This document shows, piece after piece, positions 44,676 to 53,675 of a stretch of 64,000 nucleotides of DNA (its first letter is position 1; every line of letters begins with the position of its first letter). The notes below the pieces were generated by a model, which saw nothing but the letters and a program-made list of their open reading frames with translations, was not told the origin of the DNA and searched no databases. The position numbers and the translations under genes were made by a program. Origin of the DNA: Zoogloeaceae bacterium (GTDB taxonomy: Bacteria > Pseudomonadota > Gammaproteobacteria > Burkholderiales > Rhodocyclaceae); the NCBI GenBank assembly GCA_024235595.1, contig JACKMC010000002.1, forward strand, positions 62,001 to 126,000. The letters are read 5' to 3'.

Positions 44676-45312
44676 CGGGTGTCGCACCTCGCCTGGCGGC
44701 CCTCGGCACTGGCGCCATCTCCACCCGCCGGTTGCGCGCCCGGCCCTGCTCGTCGGCATTCGAGGCCACCGGCTGCTCGGCGCCGAAGGCTGCGGCGAAC
44801 ACCGAGGAGGCGGGCAGGCCCTCGCCGATCAGTGCGCGCGTCACGGTGAGCGCGCGCTGGGCGGAGAGCTCCCAGTTGTCGTCGAATTGCTGGTTGCTGT
44901 CGCGGACCGGCCGGTCGTCGGTGAAGCCGCTCACCATCAGCGCCTCGTCATTCACCGCGAGGTAGGCCGCCAGCGGCGGCGCCAGGGACTCGAGCAGTTG
45001 CCGGCCTGCGGGCTGCAGCTGGTCGGAATTGAGCGCGAACAGCACGCTGCCGCTGATGCCGATGCGTCCGTCGTCGAGTGTGACCCGCCCCGCCGCGAGC
45101 GGCACCGCGAGTGCCTTTTCAAGCGCCTCGCGGCGCTGCTCGGCCACTTCGCGCTTGTGCATCTCGGCTTCGAGCTCGCTCGCCAGCTCCATCTGCACCC
45201 CCACCACCCCGACCAGGATGAGAACAAAGGCGCCCAGCAGCCCGGCCATCAGATCGCCGAAGACGGCAAATACCGGGGCGGAGTGCTCGATGCCGGCGTC
45301 GATCTCGTCCAT
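44668..45312 (-). CDS. MotB/ZorB-like OmpA-family stator protein
   Basis: A 214-residue inner-membrane protein with one helix (about 14-38, VFAVFGDLMAGLLGAFVLIL) and a C-terminal OmpA/MotB peptidoglycan-binding domain (about 90-205). Asp20 lies at the start of the helix in the context F-x-D-L-M, the position of the proton-carrying aspartate of MotB (Asp32 in E. coli) and ZorB. The OmpA domain has TDDRPV, NWELSAQRA and NRRVE, the last two very MotB-like. This identifies it as the wall-anchored half of an ion-driven motor rather than an outer-membrane OmpA. Its start is two bases from the DUF802 stop. Confidence 0.82.
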   Translation of the reverse strand: MDEIDAGIEHSAPVFAVFGDLMAGLLGAFVLILVGVVGVQMELASELEAEMHKREVAEQRREALEKALAVPLAAGRVTLDDGRIGISGSVLFALNSDQLQPAGRQLLESLAPPLAAYLAVNDEALMVSGFTDDRPVRDSNQQFDDNWELSAQRALTVTRALIGEGLPASSVFAAAFGAEQPVASNADEQGRARNRRVEMAPVPRAARRGATPGA

Positions 45313-45314
45313 CG

Positions 45315-47525
45315 TCAGGCCTCGTCGGCGAGCGCGGCCGGCTTGCCGGCGAGCTGCTGCAGGTCGTCGACGATCTGCTTCTGCGACATGATCGACAGAT
45401 CGATGATCTCGCGTGCCTGGGCCACGTAATAGGCGAGCTGCTCGTCGCTGCGGCTCAGGGAGTTCTCCAGCGCACCTTCGATGCGCCCGAGGCTCGCCAT
45501 AAGCGACTCGTTGGACTCGCTGAAGCGCTGTACCGCGGCGCCGAATGCCTCGCCCAGGCTTGCCACTTCGAGCGCGCCGCCGCCAAGCTGGTCGGCGAGC
45601 TCGCTCATGCGTGCCGCTTCGCTGTCGACTCGCGCATCGAAACGTTCGCCGGCCTGTTGCAGCAGCGCGGCGGAGGACGAGACCAGCGCATCGATGGCGG
45701 AACCTTGCTCGCTGGAGGCGTGATTGATCGCGTCGAGCAACGCCCCCAGGGTCTGCATGATGCGGCTGCGTTCGGCCAGCATCTCGTTGTCGCGGGCGAT
45801 ACTCGCGGAGAGCTCGTGGCGCAGCGCGCCGATGACCTCGGCCGCGGCCCGCGGCGCCTCGGCGGCGGAATTCATGAGGCGGGTGACTTCGTCGATGGTG
45901 GTGCCGGACTGCGCCTGTGCGGCGGCAAGCATCTCGCGCGCGGTGGTGCCGAGGGTGGTGCAGATCTGCTCCTGCTGGGCGAGGGTGCGGGCACCAGCCT
46001 GCTCCCAGTGCTGTTGCAGCGAGGCGGCGATGGCATCGAGGGCGGCGGCGTGCGTGCCCAGGCGGGCCTCGTCGCGGGCGGCCAGCTCGGCCTGCATCGC
46101 CGCGGCGCGTTCGCCAAGGGTGTCGAGCAGCGCCGCCGAGCGCGCCGCGAAGGTCTCGGCGAAGGCCTGCAGCGATTCGCGCAGCTGTGCGCCAAGCTTG
46201 TCGCTGACGGTTTCATGGCGGGCGAGCGCCGTGCTCCAGGTGTCGGCCACTGTGGTGACGGTGCTGCCGAAACGCGCCGAGAGCCCGTCGAGCTGGGCTG
46301 TTACGTGCTCGGCGAGGCCGCGTTGCAGGGCGCCGCTTTCTTCGGCCATCGCCTTGGCGGTCCCGGCCAGTGCCTCCTGCATGCCGGCGTGGCGCTCATC
46401 GACCGCTGCCAGCAGCGTGGCCGAGCGCTGCTCGAAGGTGTCGGCAAAGGCGGTGAGCGTCTCCTCGAGCCGTTGGCCGAGCCTGTCACCGCTGTGCTCG
46501 TGGCGGGCGAGCGCCGCGCTCCAGGTATCCGAGACGTTCGCAACCGTGGTGTCGAAGCGAGCGGCGAGTCCGTCGAGCTGAGTCTGTACGGTGTTCGCGA
46601 CCCGTTGCTGAAGCGTCGTGGTCTGCTCGGCGATGCCGCTCATCGTGGCCTCGACCGCCGGGCGGATGGTCTCGCCCGCGAGGCGGGCGCTGTCGGCGAG
46701 GCTCTCCTTGAGAGAGTCGCCGACCGAGCTGGCCAACTGTGCGTACATGTTCCTCGTGTCGCTGTAGAAGCGCCCCTGTTCGGCCAGCAGGCGCTCGTTG
46801 ATCTGCACGCTGTGGTGCTCCAACTGCAACATCATGGCATCGAGCTTGTGCACCACCGCAGGCAGCGCATCCGCCTGTTGCTGCAGCGCCTTGAAGGTTT
46901 CGAGGCGTTGCTGGACGAGCGAGAAGCCGCGCAGCGTGGTGGCGATGCGGGTGTCGAGCAGTTGTCCCGCCTGCGCGCGCGTGCGTCGGCTCATCGCCGA
47001 GAGCAGGCCGAGCATCGCCGATGCCGCGACTCCCGCGACCGAGGTGCCAAAGGCCACGCCGAGCCCTTTCACGGGTGCCGCGAGCGAGGCGCGGATGGTC
47101 TGCAGGTCGGTCGTGCTCTCGAGCGCGAGCACGGCGCCGTTGAGCGTCACCACCATGCCCAGAAACGTGCCCAGCATGCCCAGCAGCACCAGCAGGCCCA
47201 CCAGATAGGGCGTCACCGCCGGGCCGGGCAGGCCGACGCGCTCGCCCTCGATGCGCAGGCGCACCGGGTTCTGCAGCGCAGGCGGCAGGGTGCGAAGCCA
47301 TTCGCCGGGGTGGGCGAGGTTTTCGGGGATCGCCGCGAGGGCCTGCGATAGTGCGGCGGTGCCTTGCTCGAAGCGCAGCAGCTCGGCCGCACCGGCGAGA
47401 TAGACTGCGCCGATCAGCGCCGTCATGGCCAGCGCAAGCGTGCTGACGCCGATGTAGCCGGCGCCGATCCAGCATACGGCGGCCAGGCCGATTGCAAAGG
47501 CCGCCAGGGAGATGATTCTGTTCAT
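45315..47525 (-). CDS. MotA/ExbB-like channel protein with long coiled-coil tail (DUF802)
   Basis: A 736-residue protein. Four membrane helices lie at about 4-25, 28-50, 105-128 and 155-177. The last two read LLVLLGMLGTFLGMVVT and VAFGTSVAGVAASAML and match the pore helices of MotA/TolQ/ExbB proteins, including the conserved Thr/Ser line. Residues 180-725 are a cytosolic, almost wholly helical tail. It contains two near-identical segments (QLDGL..RF..TV..V.DTW, then S.ALARHE) at about 316-343 and 411-438, 95 residues apart. ZorA of the Zorya system has the same plan: motor head plus long intracellular tail. ATGA overlap with the DUF3348 gene and a two-base gap to the MotB-like gene indicate one complex. 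Confidence 0.82.
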   Translation of the reverse strand: MNRIISLAAFAIGLAAVCWIGAGYIGVSTLALAMTALIGAVYLAGAAELLRFEQGTAALSQALAAIPENLAHPGEWLRTLPPALQNPVRLRIEGERVGLPGPAVTPYLVGLLVLLGMLGTFLGMVVTLNGAVLALESTTDLQTIRASLAAPVKGLGVAFGTSVAGVAASAMLGLLSAMSRRTRAQAGQLLDTRIATTLRGFSLVQQRLETFKALQQQADALPAVVHKLDAMMLQLEHHSVQINERLLAEQGRFYSDTRNMYAQLASSVGDSLKESLADSARLAGETIRPAVEATMSGIAEQTTTLQQRVANTVQTQLDGLAARFDTTVANVSDTWSAALARHEHSGDRLGQRLEETLTAFADTFEQRSATLLAAVDERHAGMQEALAGTAKAMAEESGALQRGLAEHVTAQLDGLSARFGSTVTTVADTWSTALARHETVSDKLGAQLRESLQAFAETFAARSAALLDTLGERAAAMQAELAARDEARLGTHAAALDAIAASLQQHWEQAGARTLAQQEQICTTLGTTAREMLAAAQAQSGTTIDEVTRLMNSAAEAPRAAAEVIGALRHELSASIARDNEMLAERSRIMQTLGALLDAINHASSEQGSAIDALVSSSAALLQQAGERFDARVDSEAARMSELADQLGGGALEVASLGEAFGAAVQRFSESNESLMASLGRIEGALENSLSRSDEQLAYYVAQAREIIDLSIMSQKQIVDDLQQLAGKPAALADEA

Positions 47526-48286
47526 TGCTGCGTCGTTACCTCGTTGTCCAGTGCCGCGATCAGCCCCGCGACCGGCTGCAGTCGCAGCGCGAGCTCGGCC
47601 AGCAGCACCGCCTGCATGTCCTTGCAGAACACCGCCAGCCAGCCACCGCGCTGCATCCAGCGCTGTGGGTCGTCCGCGGCCGGTGCGTCCGGCATCGCTG
47701 CCTGGTGGGCCGCGAACAGCGTCTCGAAGCGCTTGCCGAGCAGCGTCGGAACGGTCGCCAGCAGGCTGCGTTCGCGCGCAGCCAGCGCCTGGTCCATCAG
47801 GGCGTCCAGTTCGGCGAGCTGTGCGAGGCGCGGGCAGCACTGGGACAATATCGCCCGCACCCTTGCCCGCAGAGGACCGATGACCGCGTTCATGTCCCGC
47901 TGGTGGGCGGCATAGTAGCGATGGTAGGGGGCGAAGTCGGCGGCGTCTTCGACCGATGCCTTGGGCGCCGGGGTGGGCAATTCTACCCGCGCCTTGCCCG
48001 GCTTCAGTATGCCGTCCGTCGTGATCGACTCGCTCAGGGCCTCGCGGACGCGGACGAGATCCTCGCGCGCGCTGGCCGCAGGTCCGCTCCGGGCCACGGT
48101 GTTGTCCGCCTGCAAGGGGGTATTGAGCGCGGCGTAGAGCGACAGCGCATCGGCGAAGTCGAGCCATTGGCCGAGCCGTTCGGCAAAGGGTTGCTTCGAT
48201 TCGGCAAGCGGCTCGGCCACCATCGCGGCGAGCGTTCGAAGCAGCCTGGAAGTATTGAATCCGGTGTGCGGCGCGCCCTGGGTCAT
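47522..48286 (-). CDS. DUF3348 family protein
   Basis: A 254-residue soluble protein, first gene of the motor-like operon. It is helix-rich with a conserved-looking N-terminal part (TSRLLRTLAAMVAEP, then FAERLGQWLDFADALSLYAA) and a C-terminal part (FAPYHRYYAAHQRDMNAVIGPLRARVR to the end). There is no signal peptide and no catalytic motif that I recognise. Its stop overlaps the start of the DUF802 gene by four bases, so the two are made in matched amounts. It may regulate or assemble the channel from the cytosol; this is inferred from coupling only. Confidence 0.75.
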   Translation of the reverse strand: MTQGAPHTGFNTSRLLRTLAAMVAEPLAESKQPFAERLGQWLDFADALSLYAALNTPLQADNTVARSGPAASAREDLVRVREALSESITTDGILKPGKARVELPTPAPKASVEDAADFAPYHRYYAAHQRDMNAVIGPLRARVRAILSQCCPRLAQLAELDALMDQALAARERSLLATVPTLLGKRFETLFAAHQAAMPDAPAADDPQRWMQRGGWLAVFCKDMQAVLLAELALRLQPVAGLIAALDNEVTTQQ

Positions 48287-48612
48287 GACGAATTCCGACG
48301 CTGGAGTGGCGAAAAAGGGGGCAAGGCTACTACAAAGAGGCGGGGAGGTCAGCCGCCTCGGGCGAGCATGCGTCCCCGACGACGCATGTTTGGGCTCTAC
48401 GCGAACGGACCGGACTTCGCCCCGGCGGGCGAGGGCTTCGTTGCGGCGGGCGCTGCGGAAGAAGCGCCGGTTCGCCCGGTTCGGGCTTGTTGGCCGAAAA
48501 GTTTCTTCAATAACGGCCCGCGGCCGCCGTAATACGGTATCGAGCGAAACAGTTCCGATCGCCCGATTGGGGCATCACAGGCGGAGAGACGATTCTGACT
48601 GACAAGGGCCGG
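48287..48612. other. Divergent intergenic region (motor-like operon / hybrid kinase)
   Basis: A 326-base region between the DUF3348 and hybrid-kinase starts. It must hold both promoters. I see a small perfect palindrome CCGTA-A-TACGG at 48527-48537, inside a GC-rich segment with GGCCCGCGGCC, about 80 bases before the kinase. No gene or RNA was recognised. Confidence 0.45.
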
Positions 48613-51600
48613 GTGGCAGATGGCAAGGTGCATGCGATTGCGCGCGGCGCAGGCTTGCCGCTCGCGCCGTGGCTTGCGAGTGTGCTGGCCCTTGCGATCT
48701 TTATCGTGGCGTTACTGGCGCGATCTGCATATGTGCCCGCCGGCGCGGGGGCTCCGTTCCTGACCTTCTATCCTGCCGTGGCCTTGTCCGCGCTGTTGCT
48801 GGGTGCGGGCCCCGCTGCGCTGACGCTGGTGCTTTGCGCCATGAGCGCCTCCGGACTCCTCCTGCCCGGGCCTGCGGCGGCGCATGGCGCCGGCTACGCG
48901 GTGGAGGCGGCGATGTTCGTGGTGGTGGGAGGCGCGATGTGCTTCATGGCGTGCCGGCTGCCTCGACCCGGGGTGGGGCTGCGCGCGATCGAACAGCATG
49001 GCCGGCCCTCGCGCGGGCAATCCCCGGGCGGAGTCATTGCGGGCGATACCGGGTATCCCGACGGTGGCTCCCGCGAATGCGAGGAGTCTTTCCGGCTGTT
49101 CGCGTCTACGCTCCTCGAAGGCATGGTGATGACCCGGCAGGGGCGCATCGTGGAGGCCAACGAGCAACTGCTGAGCATGCTCGGTTACAGGCGTGAGCAA
49201 TTGATCGGCCGCGCGCTTGCCGACCTGCTGCCGGAAGCGGGAAGGGAGAGGGTGCTGGCCGGCCTCCACCGCAGTGACATGAGCCGCCTCGAACACGCTC
49301 TGCTGTGCGCGGACGGGACACCCATCGAAGTCGAGGCCTGCTGCCACAGCCGCAGATGGGGCGACGGCACGGTGTGTATTATCGCGCTTAGCAATCTCAC
49401 CGCGCGCAAGCAGGTGGAACAGGCGCTGCAGGTCGAACGCGAGAAGAACCTGGTGCTGCTGCGAAATGCCAGTGATGGCATTCACATCCTGGATGCCACC
49501 GGCAGAGTCATCGAGGCCAGCGATTCCTTCTGCGCCATGCTGGGCTACCGGCGCGACGAGATCATCGGCATGCATGTTTCCCGCTGGGATGCCGCGTTCG
49601 ACGATGCGGAACTCGCACGATTGCTTGCCGAGCACTCGGCGGGCAGGGCTCGCGTGCAGTTCGAGACCCGCCACCTGCACAAGGATGGCCACACCATGGC
49701 CGTCGAGATCAGCGGTTACCCGCTCGAGCTGGATGGTCGGCCGGTGCTCTTCTATTCGTCCCGGGACACTTCCGAACGCGTTTCGGCGCAGGCCGAGCTG
49801 GACCACTACCGTCGGCATCTCGAAGAGCTGGTCGCCGAGCGTACCGCCGAGCTGGAGGCGTCGCATTCGCGCTTCCAGAGCCTCGTCGATCAGTCCATCG
49901 TCGGCATCAACATCATCCAGGATGGCCATTTCCGCTACGCCAACCAGGCGCTGGCCGGAATGTTCGGCTTCGCGTCGCCGGAAGAGATGATCGACAAGGT
50001 GGCGTTCGAGGAACTGGTCGCGCCCGAGTTCCGTGCCCTCGTGCGCGAGACGATCCGCCTGCGAACCGAAGGGGTGCTCGATTCGTCGCAATACCAGTTC
50101 ACAGGGCGCCGGCGGGACGGCAGCCCGGTCGAAGTGGAAATCTTCGGTCGGCGCATCGAGTACGCGGGCGGGGCGGCCTCCATCGGCATCGTCGTCGACG
50201 TCACCGAGCGGCAACGGATCGAACGCGAACGCGCCGCGGCCGTGGCGGAGCTGATGGTGGCGAAGGAGGCGGCCGAAGCGGCAAATGTCGCCAAGAGCGC
50301 CTTTCTTGCGAACATGAGCCACGAGATTCGCACCCCGCTCAATGCCATTACCGGCATGGCGTATCTCATCCGGCGTGGTGGCATGACGCCAGCTCAGTCG
50401 GAGCGCATGAGCAAGCTCGAGACCGCGGCATCCCACTTGCTCGGCGTCATCAACGCGGTGCTCGATCTCTCCAAGATCGAAGCGGGCAAGTTCGCGCTGG
50501 AGGAGCACGAGGTCGAGGTCGAGGCGATCGTCGCGCTGGTGGTGTCGCTGCTGCGCGAAAAGGCCGATGCCAAGCAGTTGCAGTTGTCGACCGAGATCGA
50601 GCTTCCGCCGCGCCTGCTGCTCGGTGATGCCACCCGCCTGCAACAAGCGCTCCTCAACTACGCCGGCAACGCCGTCAAGTTCACCGACTCGGGGAGTGTC
50701 CGGCTGCGCGTCGAGTGCCTCGAAGAGGATGCTCACCGCCTGCTCATCCGCTTCTCGGTGACCGACACCGGCATTGGCATTGCGCCCGATGCCCTGGCGC
50801 GGCTGTTCTCGGCGTTCGAGCAGGCCGACAACAGCCTGACCCGGAAGCATGGTGGCTCCGGTCTTGGGCTGGCTGTGACGAAGCGCCTGGCGGAACAGAT
50901 GGGGGGCGAAGCGGGCGCGCAGAGCATCCCCGGCGAGGGTAGCGTGTTCTGGTTTACCGCCCGCCTGCGGATCGGCTCAACGGTCGCCAGCATGCCCCCG
51001 AACCCGGTCGATCGTCCATCCAGTGCCGAAGCAAGGCTCGCGCCTGCGTTCGCAGGGGCGCGGGTGCTGGTGGTGGAAGACGAGCCGGTGAACCGCATGA
51101 TTGCCCAGGAGTTGCTCAAGGACGCGGGTCTCGGCGTCGACCTCGCCGAAGATGGCGCCGTCGCCGTGGCGCTCGCCGGCCGCTGCGGCTACGCCGCGAT
51201 CCTGATGGACATGCAGATGCCCGAAATGGACGGGCTGGAGGCCACACGGCAGATCCGTCGCCTCGCTGCGCATGCGACCACGCCCATCATCGCCATGACC
51301 GCCAATGCATTTGTCGAAGATCGGCAAGCCTGCCTGCGCGCGGGCATGGACGACTTCCTCACCAAGCCGGTGGTGCCGGATCTTTTGTATGAAACACTGT
51401 TGAAATGGCGGACCTTGCCGAACCCGTGCGCGCTCGGCAAGAGCGGCGCCGAGGCCGAGTTCGAATGGTCCGAGCGTTACAGCGTCGGCGTCGACGTGCT
51501 CGACGAGCAGCACCGCAGGCTGCTGGGGCTGTGCGCCGACGCAGCCCACTGCCTGTCTCAGGACAAGGCCTCGGCGGCTGCGTCCATGCATCACATCCTC

Positions 51601-51858
51601 GACCGGATGCATCGATACGGCGCCGAACACTTTGCCACCGAGGAGGCGTTGCTCAGGCGCCATGGCTATCCTGGCATGGCTGCACACGAAGAAGAGCACG
51701 AGACCTTCCTCGCGATGTTGGCTGACTTCCTCGTAGAGGCCAGCGCGGGACGTCTCGACAAGGTCGCGATGCACCGATTCCTGCTGCAGTGGTGGTTCAA
51801 GCATATCCTCGAGTCGGACATGGCATACAAGCCTTTCCTGCAGCAGCGGATGGGGTGA
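48613..51858 (+). CDS. PAS hybrid histidine kinase with C-terminal bacteriohemerythrin domain
   Basis: A 1081-residue hybrid kinase. Three or four membrane helices form the first ~120 residues. Three PAS modules follow (about 155-275, 275-395, 420-540), then HisKA with His570 (SHEIRTPLNAITG), HATPase with GSGLGLAVTKRLAE, and a receiver with Asp866 (ILMDMQMPEMDG). Residues ~949-1080 are a hemerythrin domain with its full ligand set: DEQH (His967), HFATEE, HEEEHETF and HILESDMAYK. A di-iron O2-binding site therefore sits directly behind the receiver. This suggests oxygen or redox control of the phosphorelay, or O2 delivery. The start is a GTG with AAGGG upstream. No output regulator is adjacent. 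Confidence 0.88.
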   Translation: MADGKVHAIARGAGLPLAPWLASVLALAIFIVALLARSAYVPAGAGAPFLTFYPAVALSALLLGAGPAALTLVLCAMSASGLLLPGPAAAHGAGYAVEAAMFVVVGGAMCFMACRLPRPGVGLRAIEQHGRPSRGQSPGGVIAGDTGYPDGGSRECEESFRLFASTLLEGMVMTRQGRIVEANEQLLSMLGYRREQLIGRALADLLPEAGRERVLAGLHRSDMSRLEHALLCADGTPIEVEACCHSRRWGDGTVCIIALSNLTARKQVEQALQVEREKNLVLLRNASDGIHILDATGRVIEASDSFCAMLGYRRDEIIGMHVSRWDAAFDDAELARLLAEHSAGRARVQFETRHLHKDGHTMAVEISGYPLELDGRPVLFYSSRDTSERVSAQAELDHYRRHLEELVAERTAELEASHSRFQSLVDQSIVGINIIQDGHFRYANQALAGMFGFASPEEMIDKVAFEELVAPEFRALVRETIRLRTEGVLDSSQYQFTGRRRDGSPVEVEIFGRRIEYAGGAASIGIVVDVTERQRIERERAAAVAELMVAKEAAEAANVAKSAFLANMSHEIRTPLNAITGMAYLIRRGGMTPAQSERMSKLETAASHLLGVINAVLDLSKIEAGKFALEEHEVEVEAIVALVVSLLREKADAKQLQLSTEIELPPRLLLGDATRLQQALLNYAGNAVKFTDSGSVRLRVECLEEDAHRLLIRFSVTDTGIGIAPDALARLFSAFEQADNSLTRKHGGSGLGLAVTKRLAEQMGGEAGAQSIPGEGSVFWFTARLRIGSTVASMPPNPVDRPSSAEARLAPAFAGARVLVVEDEPVNRMIAQELLKDAGLGVDLAEDGAVAVALAGRCGYAAILMDMQMPEMDGLEATRQIRRLAAHATTPIIAMTANAFVEDRQACLRAGMDDFLTKPVVPDLLYETLLKWRTLPNPCALGKSGAEAEFEWSERYSVGVDVLDEQHRRLLGLCADAAHCLSQDKASAAASMHHILDRMHRYGAEHFATEEALLRRHGYPGMAAHEEEHETFLAMLADFLVEASAGRLDKVAMHRFLLQWWFKHILESDMAYKPFLQQRMG

Positions 51859-51919
51859 TGGGCTCCGTGCCCGGCGACCGTTGGACGGGCCGTCGCCGCG
51901 ACCCCGAGCGCTCCAGGCC

Positions 51920-51970
51920 GAGGTCTGTCTCCAGCGCCTGAGCGTTTCGCCACCCGGATGCCGACTCGAT
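51920..51970 (-). other. Glycine-riboswitch-like sequence, antisense to the symporter leader
   Basis: Read on the minus strand, this part of the 268-base leader holds CGAGTCGGCATCC, GAAACGCTCAGGC and GACAGACC in order. These resemble the 3' core of the glycine aptamer (CGAAGGGGCAACC, GAAACTCTCAGGC, GGACAGA). Glycine riboswitches often precede AGCS symporter genes, but this match points away from the gene, and the 5' GGAGAG element is poor. It may be chance or a decayed, inverted element. Confidence 0.2.
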
Positions 51971-52126
51971 GCGCCAAGGGCAGGCGCCACGCGCCAAGCC
52001 GTTGCTTTGCCGCAACCGCTCCACGCAGCTCAGGCGCCAGCGCCGCTTGCCTGCCGATCAATATCAACGTAGAACCTTGAGCGTTGGCCCGCAACAAGAT
52101 CGGCATATCAATAAAGGAGCGTATCC

Positions 52127-53563
52127 ATGGAGCTGCTCGAGAGATTCTTCGGCGTCATCAACGACCTGACATGGGGGTGGTCGCTCGTACCGTTCCTCGT
52201 CGTGATGGGCTTGTTCTTCACCCTCGGTAGCGGGTTCGTGCAGTTTCGCTATTTCAAGCGCATGTTCCGCGTTCTCTCGGGCAAGAACCAGTCGCACGAT
52301 GCGAATGCCATTTCGGCGCGCGAGGCGCTGCTGGTATCCGTGGGCGGGCGGGTCGGCGGTGGCAATATCGCCGGGGTCGCGGTGGCGATCACGCTGGGCG
52401 GGCCCGGCGCGGTGTTCTGGATGTGGGCGATCGCCCTGGTCGGCATGGCGACCAGCCTGATCGAGTGCTCACTGGCCCAGCTCTACAAGCGCACCGAGCC
52501 CGACGGGACCTTTCGCGGCGGGCCGGCACGCGCGATCATTCATGGCCTGGGAAAGGACTACCAGTGGCTCGCGGCCGTCTATGCGGTCTGCCTGATCGCT
52601 GCCTTCGCGCTGGGCTTCAACGCCTTCCAGGGTAATACCGTGGCCGGCGCCGCGCTGGACAGCTTCGGTATCGACCGGCTGTGGACAGGCATCCCGCTGG
52701 CGATTGCCACCGGGCTCATCGTCTATGGTGGTATCCACCGCATCGCCAAGGTGGCCGATGTGATCGTGCCGGTGATGGCCGTCGGCTATATCTTCCTGGC
52801 CCTGCTGGTGATCGTCATCAACATCGGCGAATTGCCGCGTGTGCTGGGGTCAATATTTGCGAATGCATTCGGCTTCGAGGAGGCGGTCAGCGGCGGCATG
52901 GGCGCCGCGCTCGCGCAGGGGCTGCGACGCGGGCTGTTCTCGAATGAGGCAGGCCTTGGTTCGGCGCCAAACGTCGCGGCTACCGCAGACGTACGCCATC
53001 CGATCAGCCAGGGCATCACGCAGTCGCTCTCGGTCTTCATCGATACCTTCATCATCTGCACCTGTACGGCTTTCGTGATCCTGCTCGGCAGTGTCTACGT
53101 GCCCGGTGCCGCAGACATCAACGGTGTTGCGCTGACGCAGCAATCGCTGGTCTCGCACCTCGGTGGGTGGGCGCAATACGGCCTTACCGCAGCCATCGTG
53201 CTGTTCTCCTTCAGCTCGATCATCTACAACTACTACCTTGGCGAGAACGCACTCACCTTCATCACCGAGAATCCGGCGTTTCTCCATGGGCTGAGACTCG
53301 TGGTTGTGGCCGTCGTGTTTCTCGGTGCCGTCGCGCCGGGCGCCACGGCCGTATTCTTCTTTTCCGATCCGATGATGGGCATCCTGGCGGTGGTCAACCT
53401 GCTGGCGCTGATGATGATGTTCCCGATCGCCAAGCGTCTCATGGTGGATTTCCACGAGCAGTTGAAGGCGGGCAATGATCGACCAGTGTTCGATCCTGAC
53501 AAGTTCCCCGATCTCGATGTCGATCGGGCCGCGTGGACGAACAGGGATCCGAACGCCGACTGA
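52127..53563 (+). CDS. Alanine/glycine:cation symporter (AGCS family)
   Basis: Sodium-coupled amino-acid importer of 478 residues with about ten or eleven membrane helices. The family signature EAGLGSAPNVAATAD (about residue 280) and the early GGRVGGGNIAGVAVAI stretch identify the AGCS family, which takes up alanine and/or glycine. AAAGGAG lies at good distance before the ATG. The 268-base leader contains a 10-base inverted repeat GCGCCTGAGC/GCTCAGGCGC 83 bases apart, so the transcript may be structured. A strong GC hairpin follows the gene. Confidence 0.92.
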   Translation: MELLERFFGVINDLTWGWSLVPFLVVMGLFFTLGSGFVQFRYFKRMFRVLSGKNQSHDANAISAREALLVSVGGRVGGGNIAGVAVAITLGGPGAVFWMWAIALVGMATSLIECSLAQLYKRTEPDGTFRGGPARAIIHGLGKDYQWLAAVYAVCLIAAFALGFNAFQGNTVAGAALDSFGIDRLWTGIPLAIATGLIVYGGIHRIAKVADVIVPVMAVGYIFLALLVIVINIGELPRVLGSIFANAFGFEEAVSGGMGAALAQGLRRGLFSNEAGLGSAPNVAATADVRHPISQGITQSLSVFIDTFIICTCTAFVILLGSVYVPGAADINGVALTQQSLVSHLGGWAQYGLTAAIVLFSFSSIIYNYYLGENALTFITENPAFLHGLRLVVVAVVFLGAVAPGATAVFFFSDPMMGILAVVNLLALMMMFPIAKRLMVDFHEQLKAGNDRPVFDPDKFPDLDVDRAAWTNRDPNAD

Positions 53564-53576
53564 GGGCTGGAGATAT

Positions 53577-53610
53577 GGGCGGCGGCGCCTTGGCGGGCCC
53601 GCCGCCGCCC
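53577..53610 (+). terminator. Strong GC hairpin after the symporter
   Basis: GGGCGGCGGCG (53577-53587) and CGCCGCCGCCC (53600-53610) form a perfect 11-bp stem with a 12-base loop, 14 bases after the stop. Only a short TTGGTT tract follows. Confidence 0.6.
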
Positions 53611-53675
53611 TTGGTTGCGGCTTGCTGCGCCTTTGCCTGGGGCGCCGAGTGCGGGGGCAGCCGGGCCCTCGCATC

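Noticed and set aside
43905..48286. Classification of the motor-like operon as a true Zorya system
   Set aside because: The ZorA/ZorB-like pair is present in design, but no ZorC, ZorD helicase or ZorE nuclease is next to it, and the two companion genes belong to other families.
48712..50850. A 712-codon open frame on the minus strand under the hemerythrin-type hybrid kinase
   Set aside because: Antisense to a kinase with intact PAS, HisKA and HATPase motifs; its His/Arg-rich translation has no recognisable domain.
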